DNA of 64,000 nucleotides from Desulfobaculum xiamenense (GTDB lineage Bacteria > Desulfobacterota > Desulfovibrionia > Desulfovibrionales > Desulfovibrionaceae), in contig NZ_JAATJA010000002.1 of assembly GCF_011927665.1 (NCBI RefSeq), positions 1,054,001 through 1,118,000 on the forward strand. Reading direction: 5' to 3'. The notes beneath the pieces were generated by a model, which was given only the letters and a program-made list of their open reading frames with translations, made no database searches and was not told where the DNA came from. Within the stretch, counting starts at the first letter, position 1. Each line of letters begins with the position of its first letter. The position numbers were made by a program, and so were the translations under genes. Positions 39,213 through 49,062 of this stretch are shown piece after piece.

Positions 39213-41027
39213 ATGGCTCCTACGCCAAACAGAATACAGTACATAGACGGCATTCGCTTCAAGCGTATTCTCTTCGCTGCGGCGAAGCGCCTTATCGACA
39301 AGCATCGTCACCTCGACGAAATCAATGTCTTCCCCGTGCCCGACGGAGACACCGGCTCGAACATGGCCGGAACCATGCGCTCCATCGTGGACGGCGCCTC
39401 CAAGTCCCTCGATCAGTCCATCGACAAGATGAGCAAGACCATCGCCGAATCCGCGCTGCTTGGTGCGCGTGGCAATTCCGGCGTCATCCTTGCTCAGTTC
39501 TTCTGCGGCTTTTCCGAGGGTGTGAAGGATCTGTGCCGCATCACGCCCAAGCAATTCGCCGAGGCCGCCTCCGAAGCCGCACGACGTGCCAAGGAATCCA
39601 TGGCCAACCCGCGTGAGGGCACGATTCTGACCGTCATCACCGACTGGGCCGATCATCTGAAGGACAATTGCGACAAGTATCGCGATTTTCCCGAGCTGTT
39701 GCAGGATTCCCTGCGCCGCGCCCAGACCTCGCTCAAGGAGACCACAGACAAGCTCGCGTCCCTCAAGACAGCGGGCGTTGTCGATGCCGGTGCGCAGGGC
39801 TTCGTGTACCTGCTGGACGGCATTGTCGATTTTGTCGAGCGCGGCCGACTGGATATGAAGGTCGAGCGCGAGATCATCGGCGAAAAGGGCAGCGGCAGCG
39901 GCCGGGCGCAGGAGCGCGTGGCGGTGGAGGAACTGACCTTCCGCTTCTGCACGGAATGCATGCTCACCGGCAAGGACATCGATCGTGACGCCCTGCGTGG
40001 CGAGCTTTCCGCCATCGGCGACAGCCTGATCGTGGCCGGAACGTCCGAGACGGTGCGCATTCACGTCCATTCCAACGAGCCGGAGCGCGTCTTCGAGATC
40101 GCCGCCGCATACGGCGAGATGTCCCGCCGCAAGATCGACGACATGCTCCAGCAGCATCGCGACCTCGTGGCCAAGGCGAGGCAGAAGGTCGGCATCGTTA
40201 CCGATTCCTGCTGTGACCTGCCCGAACCGTTCCTGCGCAAGTACGGCATCGGCGTCGCGCCGCTCACGCTCAATCTCAACGGGCAGGAGTTCCTCGACAA
40301 GGTCGACATCACGGCCGAGGAATTCAATGACCGCCTGCGCGTGTCGGAATCCGCCAAGACCTCGCAGCCCGCACCTGTCGAATTCAAGACCGTCTACGAG
40401 TCCATGCTCGACCAGTACGAGGACATCGTCTCCGTGCATCTGTGCGCCGCCAACAGCGGCACCTTCCAGGGTGCGCGGACCATGGCCTCGACCCTGGCCG
40501 ATGATCGCATTTCGGTGGTGGACAGCAACAACCTTACCGTCGGCCTCGGCCTTGTGGTGCGCGAGGCGGCCCTTGCCGCAGCACGCGGTCTCGATGCCGC
40601 AGAGGTTGCCGACGTGGCGCGCGACGCCGCCAGCCGCGTGCGCATCTTCGTGACGCTCGAAACACTGGACTTCGCCGTGCGCGGCGGCCGCATGTCCCGC
40701 AAGATGGGCGTGGTGGCCAAGGCGCTCAACATCAAGCCCGTTTTGACCTTCCATCCCGTCACCGGCAAGGCCACTGTCATCGGCAAGGGCTTTGGCGTGC
40801 ACCACGCGCGTGGCATTCTCATGCGCAACGTGCGCAAGGTTGCCGAGGACAAGCGCAACCTGCGCTTCGCCGTGGCCCACGTGGCCGCTCCGGAGACCGC
40901 TCGTCGCTATGCGGACCTGCTGTGGTCGGTGTTCGGCGTCGAGCCGCTGTACTCCATGGAGGCTTCGCCCGTGCTGGGATGCTATTCCGGCCTTGGCGCG
41001 GCGGCCGTGGCTGTGCTCGGCGACTAG
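39213..41027 (+). CDS. DAK2-DegV fusion protein (fatty-acid kinase FakA/FakB-like)
   Basis: 604 residues. The N-terminal half is a DAK2 (dihydroxyacetone-kinase L) domain: INVFPVPDGDTGSNMAGTM carries the Asp residues that bind Mg-ATP, with LLGARGNSGVILAQFF next. The C-terminal half from about residue 325 is a DegV lipid-binding domain: KVGIVTDSCCDLP, TSQPAPVEF and HLCAANSGTFQGAR. In Firmicutes these are separate proteins, FakA and FakB, that phosphorylate fatty acids held by FakB. Here kinase and carrier are joined in one chain. ATG 39213 follows AGAGGAGAA. Confidence 0.88.
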   Translation: MAPTPNRIQYIDGIRFKRILFAAAKRLIDKHRHLDEINVFPVPDGDTGSNMAGTMRSIVDGASKSLDQSIDKMSKTIAESALLGARGNSGVILAQFFCGFSEGVKDLCRITPKQFAEAASEAARRAKESMANPREGTILTVITDWADHLKDNCDKYRDFPELLQDSLRRAQTSLKETTDKLASLKTAGVVDAGAQGFVYLLDGIVDFVERGRLDMKVEREIIGEKGSGSGRAQERVAVEELTFRFCTECMLTGKDIDRDALRGELSAIGDSLIVAGTSETVRIHVHSNEPERVFEIAAAYGEMSRRKIDDMLQQHRDLVAKARQKVGIVTDSCCDLPEPFLRKYGIGVAPLTLNLNGQEFLDKVDITAEEFNDRLRVSESAKTSQPAPVEFKTVYESMLDQYEDIVSVHLCAANSGTFQGARTMASTLADDRISVVDSNNLTVGLGLVVREAALAAARGLDAAEVADVARDAASRVRIFVTLETLDFAVRGGRMSRKMGVVAKALNIKPVLTFHPVTGKATVIGKGFGVHHARGILMRNVRKVAEDKRNLRFAVAHVAAPETARRYADLLWSVFGVEPLYSMEASPVLGCYSGLGAAAVAVLGD

Positions 41028-41062
41028 TTTTCCTCGCTGCTGAGGGACGCAGACATATCATG

Positions 41063-41102
41063 AAGGCCCCACGCTCGCTTGAGCGTGGGGCCTTCGTTTT
41101 TT
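41063..41102 (+). terminator. Strong intrinsic terminator of the DAK2-DegV gene
   Basis: A perfect 14-bp stem AAGGCCCCACGCTC/GAGCGTGGGGCCTT (41063-41076 with 41081-41094) with a GCTT loop and CGTTTTTT tail. Confidence 0.92.
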
Positions 41103-41123
41103 GCTTGGCTGATGAGGGTGACG

Positions 41124-41159
41124 AAAAAGGGACCACAGGCGCAACGCGCCTGTGGCCCC
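41124..41159 (-). terminator. Intrinsic terminator of the pnt operon
   Basis: On the minus strand a 14-bp stem (41146-41159 with 41129-41142, one G-U pair) and GTT loop are followed by TTTTTCG. It lies 28 bases after the pntB stop, back to back with the opposite-strand terminator. Confidence 0.88.
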
Positions 41160-41187
41160 TTCGTGGGTTCGGGATGGAACCGTGAGG

Positions 41188-42573
41188 CTAGAGTTCCTTC
41201 ATGGCTTCGCAGATCTGCTGGACGGCCTTTTTGCCGTCCTCGAAGTACATGAGGGCGTTGTCCGCGGAGAAGAGCGGGTTCGGGATGCGTGCAAAGCCCG
41301 GCGAGAGGCTGCGCTTGACCACGATGACCGTGCGGCATTCGTCCACGTTGATGATCGGCATGCCCGCGATGGGGCTTGCGGGATCGGTCTTGGCCAGCGG
41401 GTTGACCACGTCGTTGGCGCCGAGGACGATGGCCACGTCGATCTGGCTCATCTCGGGATTGATGGAGTCCATTTCGCGCAGCTTGTCGTAGGGCACCTCG
41501 GCCTCGGCCAGCAGCACGTTCATGTGTCCGGGCATGCGTCCGGCCACGGGGTGGATGGCGAATTCCACGGTGGTGCCGCGCGCCTCCAACTGGTTCATGA
41601 GGTCGCGTACGGCGTGCTGGGCCTGCGCCACGGCCATGCCGTAGCCGGGCACGACGACCACGCGCTGCGCGCCGTCGAGGATCATCGCCACTTCCTCGCC
41701 GGAGGTGGCCTTCACCTTGCCCGCGTATACGTCGTCCGCCGATGCGGTCTTTTCGCCGGGGCCGAGGGAACCGCCAAAGAGGACGTTGGTCAGCGAGCGG
41801 TTCATGGCGCGGCACATGATCTTGGTCAGGATGATGCCGGACGCGCCGACCAGCGAGCCGGCGATGATGAGCATGTTGTTTTCGAGCACGAAGCCCGTGG
41901 CCGAGGCGGCAATGCCGGAGTACGAGTTGAGCAGGGCGATGACGACGGGCATGTCCGCGCCGCCGATGGCCATGGTCAGCAGCACGCCGAGCACCGACGC
42001 CGCGCCGACCATCACCCAGTAGCCGGTGATGTCTTCGGGGACGATGGAGACGTAGACGCCAAGGCCCACCGTGACTACTGCCAGTGCGAGGTTCACGAGG
42101 CGCTGGCCGCCGAAGCTGCATGCGCCTTCGAGGAACAGCCGCTGGAGCTTGCCGAATGCCACGAAGCTGCCCCAGAACGTCACGCCGCCGATGATGCCCG
42201 AAAGGGCCGTGGCGATGGAGAACTGGAGGCCGGGCGCGGCGCCGCTGGCCTGCACGAGGGTGGCCCCGGCCACGAGGACCGATGCGCCGCCGCCGAAGCC
42301 GTTGAACAGGGCCACGAGCTGCGGCATGGCCGTCATCTCGATCTTCATGGCCAGCACGGCACCGATGGCCGCGCCGAGCACGATGCCCGCGAAGATGTAT
42401 TCGAAGCTCAGGATGTTCTTGTCGAACAGCGTCACAGCCACGGCCAGCAGCATGCCGAAGGCGGACAGGACGTTGCCGCGCACGGCGCTTTTGGGGTGGG
42501 TGAGGCCCTTGATGCCGAGGATGAACAGGACCGAGGCCAAGAGGTAGACGAGGTTGATGATGGACAGGTTCAT
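41188..42573 (-). CDS. pntB: NAD(P) transhydrogenase subunit beta
   Basis: 461 residues, normal PntB length. About eight or nine TM helices fill the first 270 residues (for example AVTLFDKNILSFEYIFAGIVLGAAIG), followed by the NADP(H)-binding domain III with VPGYGMAVAQAQHAVRDL and RMPGHMNVLLAEAEVPYD. In the inner membrane with PntAA/PntAB it uses the proton gradient to reduce NADP+ with NADH. Its ATG is 4 bases after the pntAB stop. It is last in the operon. Confidence 0.95.
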   Translation of the reverse strand: MNLSIINLVYLLASVLFILGIKGLTHPKSAVRGNVLSAFGMLLAVAVTLFDKNILSFEYIFAGIVLGAAIGAVLAMKIEMTAMPQLVALFNGFGGGASVLVAGATLVQASGAAPGLQFSIATALSGIIGGVTFWGSFVAFGKLQRLFLEGACSFGGQRLVNLALAVVTVGLGVYVSIVPEDITGYWVMVGAASVLGVLLTMAIGGADMPVVIALLNSYSGIAASATGFVLENNMLIIAGSLVGASGIILTKIMCRAMNRSLTNVLFGGSLGPGEKTASADDVYAGKVKATSGEEVAMILDGAQRVVVVPGYGMAVAQAQHAVRDLMNQLEARGTTVEFAIHPVAGRMPGHMNVLLAEAEVPYDKLREMDSINPEMSQIDVAIVLGANDVVNPLAKTDPASPIAGMPIINVDECRTVIVVKRSLSPGFARIPNPLFSADNALMYFEDGKKAVQQICEAMKEL

Positions 42574-42577
42574 GGGG

Positions 42578-42862
42578 CTACCTCTTCTTCTGCTGGAACA
42601 TTGCGAGCATGCGGTGCGTGACCATGAAGCCGCCCACCACGTTGACGGTGGCGAAGACCAGTGCAGCGATGCCGAGGATGGTCGAGGTCAGGGAATGCTC
42701 GCTTCCCGCGGCGATGAGCGCGCCGACGAGGGTGATGCCGGAGATGGCGTTGGTTCCGGACATCAGCGGCGTGTGCAGCGTCGGCGGAACCTTGGTGATC
42801 ACTTCGAATCCCACGAAGACCGCGAGGACGAAGATCGTGAGGCCTATGACGAAGGTTTCCAT
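42578..42862 (-). CDS. pntAB: NAD(P) transhydrogenase subunit alpha, membrane part
   Basis: 94 residues with three hydrophobic segments. LHTPLMSGTNAISGI is the hallmark of the PntA membrane domain. In E. coli this is the C-terminal part of a single PntA; here it is a separate gene, the three-subunit arrangement. It pairs with PntB helices to form the proton channel. Confidence 0.93.
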   Translation of the reverse strand: METFVIGLTIFVLAVFVGFEVITKVPPTLHTPLMSGTNAISGITLVGALIAAGSEHSLTSTILGIAALVFATVNVVGGFMVTHRMLAMFQQKKR

Positions 42863-42908
42863 TCGGACTCTCCCAGAATGCCTGCGCGGTCAGCGCGCAG
42901 GGGGGCGG

Positions 42909-44069
42909 TTATTCGTAGCACTGCTCCAGACATTCGACGATGCGCGGATGAACCACGTGGCCCCCGTGGGTGACCATGGTGCCGGAGACGACCTCGTCGT
43001 CGCGGTTCATGTCGAGCGCGCCGTTTTTCATCATCGAGAGAAGCAGTGTGGTGATGTTCTTGCCGTACATCTGGCTCGCGTCGCGCGCGAGGTCCGACGG
43101 AACGTTGGTGGGGCCGAGGATGGTGACGCCGTTGTGGTCCACGATCTCGTCGGGGCGCGTCAGTTCGCAGTTTCCGCCGGTGAGCGCGGCGAGGTCCACG
43201 ACGACGGAACCGGGATGCATGGATTCGACCATATCGCGGGTGACCAGCACCGGAGCCTTGCGTCCGGGAATGGCCGCCGTGGTGATGACCACGTCGTTGG
43301 CGGCGACAACGCGGGCCATGAGCTCGCGCTGCTTGCGGTAGAATTCCTCGCCCATGGCCTTGGCGTAGCCTCCGGTGTCCTCGGAGTCCTTGGCGTCGAG
43401 CTCCATCTCGACGAACTTGGCACCGAGGCTCTGGACCTGTTCGCGCACGGCGGGGCGTACGTCGTAGGCCTCGACCACAGCGCCGAGGCGCTTGGCCTGC
43501 GCAATGGCCATCAGGCCCGCCACGCCGACGCCGATGACGAAGACGCGGGCCGGGGTGATGGTTCCTGCGGCGGTCATCAGCATGGGAAACATCTTGGGCA
43601 GGTGCGTTGCCGCCAGCAGCACGGCGCGGTAGCCCGCGAGCGTGGCCATGGACGACAGCGCATCCATGCTCTGCGCCCGCGTGATGCGCGGGATGAGTTC
43701 CATGGAGAAGAGTGTGGCACCCGTTTCGGCGACGCGGCGGGAAATGGCGGGATGCGTGAAGGGATCGGTGAGCCCGATGAGCACGTGCTCGGGCCGCAGA
43801 AGCTCGATGTCCCGCGATCCTTCCTCGGGATTGGCTCCCGGAGTGCGGACTTGCAGGATGATGTCGGCCATGCGGAAGAGGTCCGCGCGGTCCTGGACGA
43901 TGGTTGCGCCCTTCTCTGTGTAGGCCGCGTCGGTGAAGCCCGCCTGCGTGCCTGCCCCGGTCTCGACGAAGACGCCAAGACCGGCCTTGACGAGGCCCGG
44001 AATCGCAGCCGGTGCGATGGCCACGCGTCTTTCGCCGGGAAAGGTTTCCCTTGGAACTGCCACATTCAT
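42909..44069 (-). CDS. pntAA: NAD(P) transhydrogenase subunit alpha, NAD-binding part
   Basis: 386 residues, soluble domain I of the transhydrogenase, related to alanine dehydrogenase. MNVAVPRETFPGERRVAIAP is the family start, with VFVIGVGVAGLMAIAQAKRLGA the NAD(H)-binding GxGxxG and YDVRPAVREQVQSLGAKFV the next strand. ATG 44069 has AAGGAG about 12 bases upstream. It is the first gene of pntAA-pntAB-pntB and supplies NADPH for biosynthesis and peroxide defence. Confidence 0.94.
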   Translation of the reverse strand: MNVAVPRETFPGERRVAIAPAAIPGLVKAGLGVFVETGAGTQAGFTDAAYTEKGATIVQDRADLFRMADIILQVRTPGANPEEGSRDIELLRPEHVLIGLTDPFTHPAISRRVAETGATLFSMELIPRITRAQSMDALSSMATLAGYRAVLLAATHLPKMFPMLMTAAGTITPARVFVIGVGVAGLMAIAQAKRLGAVVEAYDVRPAVREQVQSLGAKFVEMELDAKDSEDTGGYAKAMGEEFYRKQRELMARVVAANDVVITTAAIPGRKAPVLVTRDMVESMHPGSVVVDLAALTGGNCELTRPDEIVDHNGVTILGPTNVPSDLARDASQMYGKNITTLLLSMMKNGALDMNRDDEVVSGTMVTHGGHVVHPRIVECLEQCYE

Positions 44070-44188
44070 GTCGCGTAATCTCCTTATTGCGCTGGTTGAC
44101 CCTTCTGAAGCGCGTCATGTGTAAATCATTTCGGGTCGGAAGACTATCTATTGCGTAGGCAAGGATTGGGTTGGACGCAGAGGGGCGC

Positions 44189-45418
44189 TCACGCGCTCGA
44201 GGAATGGCGGGTAAAGGCGTCGGCCCATGCGAGGGCGGCGTTGTAGGCGTTGGTGATGGTGGCGAAGTCGAACCCGAGGCCCGCCACGATGGATTCGAGG
44301 CGTTCCCAGCCTGCAAGTTCGTAGCAGTTCACCATGTCGAGCCAATCCCGATGCGGGGACGGCGCGCCGAGGAGCGCGTCGCGCAACTCCTGGGAGAGGG
44401 GGAGCCGGGCTACGATGGCGTTCATGGGCATTTCGAGGATGGATTCGAGCATGGAGAACAGCCCGAGCAGGAATATCTGGTCGGGGTCGAAGTCCGGGGA
44501 CTTTTTTGCTCTGGCGAGTATTTCGAAGAACTTCGCACGCTTGAGGGCCGTGATGAGCAGTTCCTCGGTCCGGATGTCGGGGTTCAGGTCGGTGAAGACG
44601 ATGATCCGCAGCCAGTGGCTGAGTTGCTTCCAGCCGAGGATGACCACGGCCTGCTTGATGGAGTTGATCCGTTCGGGAAAGCTGAACGCGGCGGAGTTGA
44701 GGTAGGTGAGCAGGCGGTAGCTGAGCGCCGCGTCGTTGCGGATGGCAGCGGAGAGTTCGTCGAAGTCCTCTTCGGCGCGCTCGATGATTTCGAGCAATTG
44801 GAAGCGGGACGATTCGTGTGAGGTGAGTTCCCGGCGGTCGAGGTTTTCCGGTACGGCAAAGAAGGGGCCGGAGAACAGTACGCAGCCTGCGGCGCGGACT
44901 TCGGCGAGATGCTGGCGATCCTGCACATGGCGCGCGACGAGCTGCGAACCGTTCTGGCAGTGTTCGCGGATGGCCTCGATTCTGCGGGCGTCGCAGGCGA
45001 TGGTGTCGATGAGCACGAAGTCCGCGAGGCGGACGGATGTTTCCTGCGGGAGAAAGCTTTCATCCGTGTCGATGGCCACGGCGTATCCGCGGCGCTTGAG
45101 GAGCGTGAAGACCATTTCGAGGTCGTCGTTCATGGGTTGGTCCGGGATGACGATGACGGTCTTTCCCGGAGGCATGGCCGAGAGCGCGTTCTGTCTGAAG
45201 TCGATGAGCACGGTCTTGCCCGCTTCGCACAGGCTGGTGGCCGTGAATCGCGCTCCGGCGTCGGTCGGCGCCGGGGGGAGGAGCTCGTCCAGTTCCCGGC
45301 CGGTCTCCGTGCTGAACACAAGCTCGTAGCCCCACACGGTGTAGTCCGTCGCGAAGATGGGCTGCCGGGTGAAGAATGTGGCGAGAACGTTGTTTGAGGT
45401 GGTCGGTTCGCGGTGCAT
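44189..45418 (-). CDS. EAL-remnant/HDOD-domain signalling protein (YuxH-like)
   Basis: 409 residues. The N-terminal part (about 10-195) looks like a catalytically dead EAL domain: FTRQPIFATDYTVWGYELVFS resembles the usual start, but the EAL triplet itself and metal ligands are not seen. The C-terminal HDOD domain (about 200-390) contains IRNDAALSYRLLTYLNSAAF and QAVVILGWKQLSHWLRI, typical of HDOD signal proteins. Such proteins often influence motility or c-di-GMP signalling. ATG 45418 follows CAGGAGATC. The 119 bases to pntAA hold no gene. Confidence 0.85.
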   Translation of the reverse strand: MHREPTTSNNVLATFFTRQPIFATDYTVWGYELVFSTETGRELDELLPPAPTDAGARFTATSLCEAGKTVLIDFRQNALSAMPPGKTVIVIPDQPMNDDLEMVFTLLKRRGYAVAIDTDESFLPQETSVRLADFVLIDTIACDARRIEAIREHCQNGSQLVARHVQDRQHLAEVRAAGCVLFSGPFFAVPENLDRRELTSHESSRFQLLEIIERAEEDFDELSAAIRNDAALSYRLLTYLNSAAFSFPERINSIKQAVVILGWKQLSHWLRIIVFTDLNPDIRTEELLITALKRAKFFEILARAKKSPDFDPDQIFLLGLFSMLESILEMPMNAIVARLPLSQELRDALLGAPSPHRDWLDMVNCYELAGWERLESIVAGLGFDFATITNAYNAALAWADAFTRHSSSA

Positions 45419-45500
45419 GCCGATCTCCTGCTGGACGCTTGGCGGTTTATGTCGACTGTAGCGCAGCTTGAGTGACGTGCCAAGAGTTCGGCGAACCTGC

Positions 45501-45529
45501 TTGACCGCATGTGGAACCGAACGTATTGC
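45501..45529 (+). promoter_or_regulatory. Promoter candidate of the cysteine desulfidase gene
   Basis: TTGACC (45501-45506), a 17-base spacer and TATTGC (45524-45529), 61 bases before the ATG. The -10 is weak; other AT-rich -10 sites lie nearby (45540-45557). Confidence 0.35.
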
Positions 45530-45590
45530 GTTCGTATCGTATGTCTTTATTTTAAAATGTTTTTTGAATGGCTTCGGAGGGTGCAAGCCG

Positions 45591-46907
45591 ATGACGTTTT
45601 CCATCAAGGATATTCTGCTCATGGAGGTTGCGCCCGCGCTTGGGTGCACGGAGCCGGTGGCCATAGCTCTTGCCGCGGCGGCGGCCGCATCCCTGCTCGA
45701 TCACCCGGAGCCGGACGCCATCGAGGTTTGGGTCGATCCCAATATCTACAAGAATGGCCTCGCGGTCATCATTCCCGGGACGGGTGGGTTGGTCGGTCTC
45801 GATACCGCTGCTGCGCTTGGTGCGTTTGGCGGGGATGCCTCGCGCGGACTGGAGGTGCTGGACACCGTGGACGATGCCGCCGTGGACCGGACCCGCGCCT
45901 GTGTGCGGGACGCACGGGTGCTGGTGAACCTGCTGGAGGACCGCAAGGGGCTGTTCATCCGTGTGCTCATCCGCAGTGGTGCCGACACCGCCGAGGCGGT
46001 CATCGAGGGCGTCCACGACAATATCACCACACTGCTTCGCAATGGGCAGCCGGTGGCAGATTCTCCGCTCGTCGCGTCGAAGCGGGGGGTGGACAAGGGC
46101 GGGCTGTGCGCCCTCGAAGAGTGGCTGAAGGCGCAAAGCCTCGACCGGCTGCTGGAACTTCTCGACGGACTCGATGCGGACGATCTGGTTTTTCTGCGTG
46201 AGGGCGTGGATACCAACATGCGGCTGGCCGAATACGGCCTGCGCAACGATCCTGGGCTTGGCGTCGGGCGGACCCTCGAACGGTTGGTGCGCCAGAAACT
46301 CATCTGTCGCGACATGGTGCAGGCCGCTCGCATTCTGACCTCCGCCGCCGCCGATGCGCGGATGGGCGGTGCCCGGCTTCCGGCCATGAGTTCCGCCGGG
46401 AGCGGCAACCATGGCCTGACCGCCATCCTGCCCATCCGGGCGGTATACGACTACGTGGCCTGTACCGAGGAGGATATGCTCCGCGCCGTGGCGCTTAGCC
46501 ATGTCGTCACCGCCTACGTCAAGGCCTACACGGGGCGGCTGTCCGCAGTGTGCGGATGTTCCGTGGCCGCCGGAGCCGGAGCGACGGCGGGTGTCGCGCT
46601 CCTGCTTGGCGGTTCGGCGCGTCATGTGGCGGGTGCGATCAAGAATCTCACCGGCGATCTTGCGGGGGTGATCTGCGACGGGGCCAAGGCCGGGTGCGCG
46701 CTCAAGCTGGCCACTGCGGCCGGAACGGCGGTGCAGGCCGCGCTGTTTGCCCTTCAGGGCGTGAACGTCTGGGAGACCGATGGCATCATCGGCCCCTCGC
46801 CCGAAAAGACCATGCAGAACATCGGCACGCTTTCGACCGAGGGGATGATCGAGACGGACCGCACGATTCTGAAGATCATGCTGGAGAAACGCTTCTCCGG
46901 ATATTGA
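45591..46907 (+). CDS. cyuA: L-cysteine desulfidase family protein (CyuA/YhaM, UPF0597)
   Basis: 438 residues. VAPALGCTEPVAIALAAA at the N-terminus and SAVCGCSVAAGAGATAGVALLLGG, GDLAGVICDGAKAGCALKLATAAG later carry the cysteines that ligate a [4Fe-4S] cluster in this serine-dehydratase-alpha-like family. It breaks L-cysteine down to pyruvate, ammonia and sulfide. ATG 45591 is chosen because GGAGGG lies about 9 bases upstream; the open frame reaches further back to 45468 without family similarity. It is monocistronic, ending at the 46933 terminator. Confidence 0.9.
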   Translation: MTFSIKDILLMEVAPALGCTEPVAIALAAAAAASLLDHPEPDAIEVWVDPNIYKNGLAVIIPGTGGLVGLDTAAALGAFGGDASRGLEVLDTVDDAAVDRTRACVRDARVLVNLLEDRKGLFIRVLIRSGADTAEAVIEGVHDNITTLLRNGQPVADSPLVASKRGVDKGGLCALEEWLKAQSLDRLLELLDGLDADDLVFLREGVDTNMRLAEYGLRNDPGLGVGRTLERLVRQKLICRDMVQAARILTSAAADARMGGARLPAMSSAGSGNHGLTAILPIRAVYDYVACTEEDMLRAVALSHVVTAYVKAYTGRLSAVCGCSVAAGAGATAGVALLLGGSARHVAGAIKNLTGDLAGVICDGAKAGCALKLATAAGTAVQAALFALQGVNVWETDGIIGPSPEKTMQNIGTLSTEGMIETDRTILKIMLEKRFSGY

Positions 46908-46932
46908 GTGCACGAGGCCCCGCGATGTTCGG

Positions 46933-46968
46933 AAGGCCCCTCGACGCCACGCGTCGAGGGGCCTTTGA
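46933..46968 (+). terminator. Intrinsic terminator of cyuA
   Basis: A perfect 14-bp stem AAGGCCCCTCGACG/CGTCGAGGGGCCTT (46933-46946 with 46952-46965) over a 5-base loop; the T run is only three bases. Confidence 0.75.
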
Positions 46969-47010
46969 GCGTATGGAATCCTTGATCGCGCACATGAGCG
47001 CACGCAATGA

Positions 47011-47039
47011 TTGACGATAACTGGCTTTATGCTTAACTT
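47011..47039 (+). promoter_or_regulatory. Sigma-70-type promoter of the chemoreceptor gene
   Basis: TTGACG (47011-47016), an exact 17-base spacer and TAACTT (47034-47039), 125 bases before the ATG at 47164, in an AT-rich pocket. No sigma-28 site was recognised. Confidence 0.5.
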
Positions 47040-47163
47040 TGAATTGTTGAGTGAAAAGGTCTGATATGGCGTGTCCAGTACGCCGGATGAAAATCGTTGC
47101 ACGGCAGTGACCATGCGGGTAATGTTGGGACAATGGGACCAATCGAACATTGGGGGTGGCATC

Positions 47164-48984
47164 ATGTTGCGTAGAATGGTGATCGGCGTGCGCATTTCCA
47201 TTGCAATGATCGCGATGGTGGTGTTCATCGTCGGGGTTATCCTTGCCTTCCTGTACAATTCCGCGAAGGTGCAGGAAATCAGCATCAGCGAAGTGCAGGA
47301 GATCATGCTCAAGGGGCAGAAGGAGAAGATATCCGTCGGCTCGTCGTCCATCGCTCGGGCGCTCGGCGATATCCTTCAGGGCGCCCCCCGCGATCAGGCC
47401 ATCGAGACGATGCGCACGGCGCTCAAGAAGATCCGCTTCGAGGAAGACGAGTCCGGCTACTATTTCATCTACGAAGGGACGATCAACATTGTCCATCCCA
47501 TCCAGCCCGCCATGCAGGGCACGGACCGTGGCGACTCCAAGGACCCCAATGGCAAGTACTACCTGCGTGAACTGTACAAGGCAGCGCAGCAGGGCGGCGG
47601 ATTCGTCGAGTACGTGTACGACAAGCCCGGCGCGGGCAAGCAGCCCAAGATGGCCTACGCCATGCCCATTCCGGGGACCACGTTCTGGATCGGCACCGGC
47701 GTGTACATCGACAACATCGAGAAGGAAAAGGCGCGCATCGCCGGGAATATCGACGAAATCGTCAGCAGCAACACGCGCGTGATCGTCATCGCCATCGTGG
47801 TGCTGCTTCTCGGCGTCATCGTGCCCGCCGTGCTGTTCATCATCCGCAGTATCGTCATTCCCATCAAGGCCGCCACACAGGCCGCTACGGACATTGCCGC
47901 CGGGGAGTACGGCGTGTCCCTTGACGAGTCCGGGCGCGACGAGGCCGCCATGCTCAGCCGGTCCCTGAATGCGATGGCTGCCACACTTAGCGCCAACATC
48001 GAGGAAATCACCCTCAAGACGCAGGAGGCCGAGGAAAAGGCCCACGCGGCTGAGGTTGCCATGGAGCAGGCCGAAGAGGCGCGCAAGAGGGCCAATCTGG
48101 CGCGCAGCGAGGGTATGCTTCAGGCCGCCATGCGCCTCGAGACGGTGGTGGAGCGCATTTCCGCCGCAACCGAGGAGATTTCCAGCCAGTCCGAGGAAAT
48201 CCGTCAGGGTGCCGATGTGCAGAAGGAACGCATCCAGACCACGGCCACGGCCATGGAGGAGATGAACGCCACGGTGCTTGAGGTCGCCCAGAACGCGGGC
48301 AGCGCCGCCGAGCGCGGAGCCGAGGCCAAGAACAAGGCCCAGCACGGCGCAGAGGTGGTGGGGCATTCGGTGAAGGCCATGAATACCACCTACAAGCAGG
48401 CCGAACTGCTCAAGGAAAACATGGCGCAGTTGGATGAACAGGCGCAGGCCATTGGCAACATCATGAGCGTCATCACCGACATCGCGGATCAGACCAACCT
48501 GCTGGCGCTGAACGCGGCCATCGAGGCCGCCCGCGCCGGAGAGGCGGGGCGCGGTTTTGCGGTCGTCGCGGATGAGGTGCGCAAGCTGGCCGAGAAGACC
48601 ATGGGCGCGACCAAGGAAGTGGGCGATTCCATCGTCGCCATCCAGCGGGTGGCCGAGGAGAATGTGACGTCCATGGAAAAGGCGCTTCAGGATCTGGAGC
48701 AGGCGGTGGATTACTCCAACCAGTCGGGCAAGGTGCTCAACGAGATCGTGCAGGAGACCGAGTCCTCGGCCGAGCAGATTCAGGGCATCGCCGCCGCCGC
48801 GGAGGAGCAGTCTGCAGCTAGCGAAGAGATCAACCGTTCCATCGAGGAAATCAACATCATCACCACTGAGACGGCGCGCGGCGTGTCCGAGTCCGTCATC
48901 GCCCTTCAGGAGCTTGCGGAGCAGGCCGAGGCGCTGAAGACCCTCGTCCAGCAGCTCAAGGAGGAAGGTCAGGCGGCCGGATAG
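47164..48984 (+). CDS. Methyl-accepting chemotaxis protein with single Cache sensor
   Basis: 606 residues: TM near 7-29, periplasmic sCache domain (about 45-190; [36 protein letters not shown]), TM near 200-222, HAMP, a long coiled coil, and the conserved signalling tip [33 protein letters not shown] (about 440-475). No C-terminal CheR-binding pentapeptide is seen (it ends EEGQAAG). It should control CheA/CheW in response to a small organic ligand. ATG 47164 has GGGGGTGG upstream; ATG 47116 is possible but adds no family sequence. Confidence 0.93.
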   Translation: MLRRMVIGVRISIAMIAMVVFIVGVILAFLYNSAKVQEISISEVQEIMLKGQKEKISVGSSSIARALGDILQGAPRDQAIETMRTALKKIRFEEDESGYYFIYEGTINIVHPIQPAMQGTDRGDSKDPNGKYYLRELYKAAQQGGGFVEYVYDKPGAGKQPKMAYAMPIPGTTFWIGTGVYIDNIEKEKARIAGNIDEIVSSNTRVIVIAIVVLLLGVIVPAVLFIIRSIVIPIKAATQAATDIAAGEYGVSLDESGRDEAAMLSRSLNAMAATLSANIEEITLKTQEAEEKAHAAEVAMEQAEEARKRANLARSEGMLQAAMRLETVVERISAATEEISSQSEEIRQGADVQKERIQTTATAMEEMNATVLEVAQNAGSAAERGAEAKNKAQHGAEVVGHSVKAMNTTYKQAELLKENMAQLDEQAQAIGNIMSVITDIADQTNLLALNAAIEAARAGEAGRGFAVVADEVRKLAEKTMGATKEVGDSIVAIQRVAEENVTSMEKALQDLEQAVDYSNQSGKVLNEIVQETESSAEQIQGIAAAAEEQSAASEEINRSIEEINIITTETARGVSESVIALQELAEQAEALKTLVQQLKEEGQAAG

Positions 48985-49016
48985 CGACGGCGTCTGTGAA
49001 ACGCGGCAGTCACCCC

Positions 49017-49050
49017 AAGGCCCCGTTCGTGTGCGGACGGGGCCTTTGTT
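49017..49050 (+). terminator. Intrinsic terminator of the chemoreceptor gene
   Basis: A 13-bp stem (49017-49029 with 49034-49046, one T-G pair) with TGTG loop and TTTGTT tail, between the chemoreceptor and the convergent TPR gene. Confidence 0.8.
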
Positions 49051-49062
49051 CTGCCCGGTGCG

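Noticed and set aside
47015-47022. GACGATAA as a sigma-28 -10 element for the chemoreceptor
   Set aside because: The matching TAAA -35 element at the required spacing is absent; a sigma-70-type promoter overlaps it.
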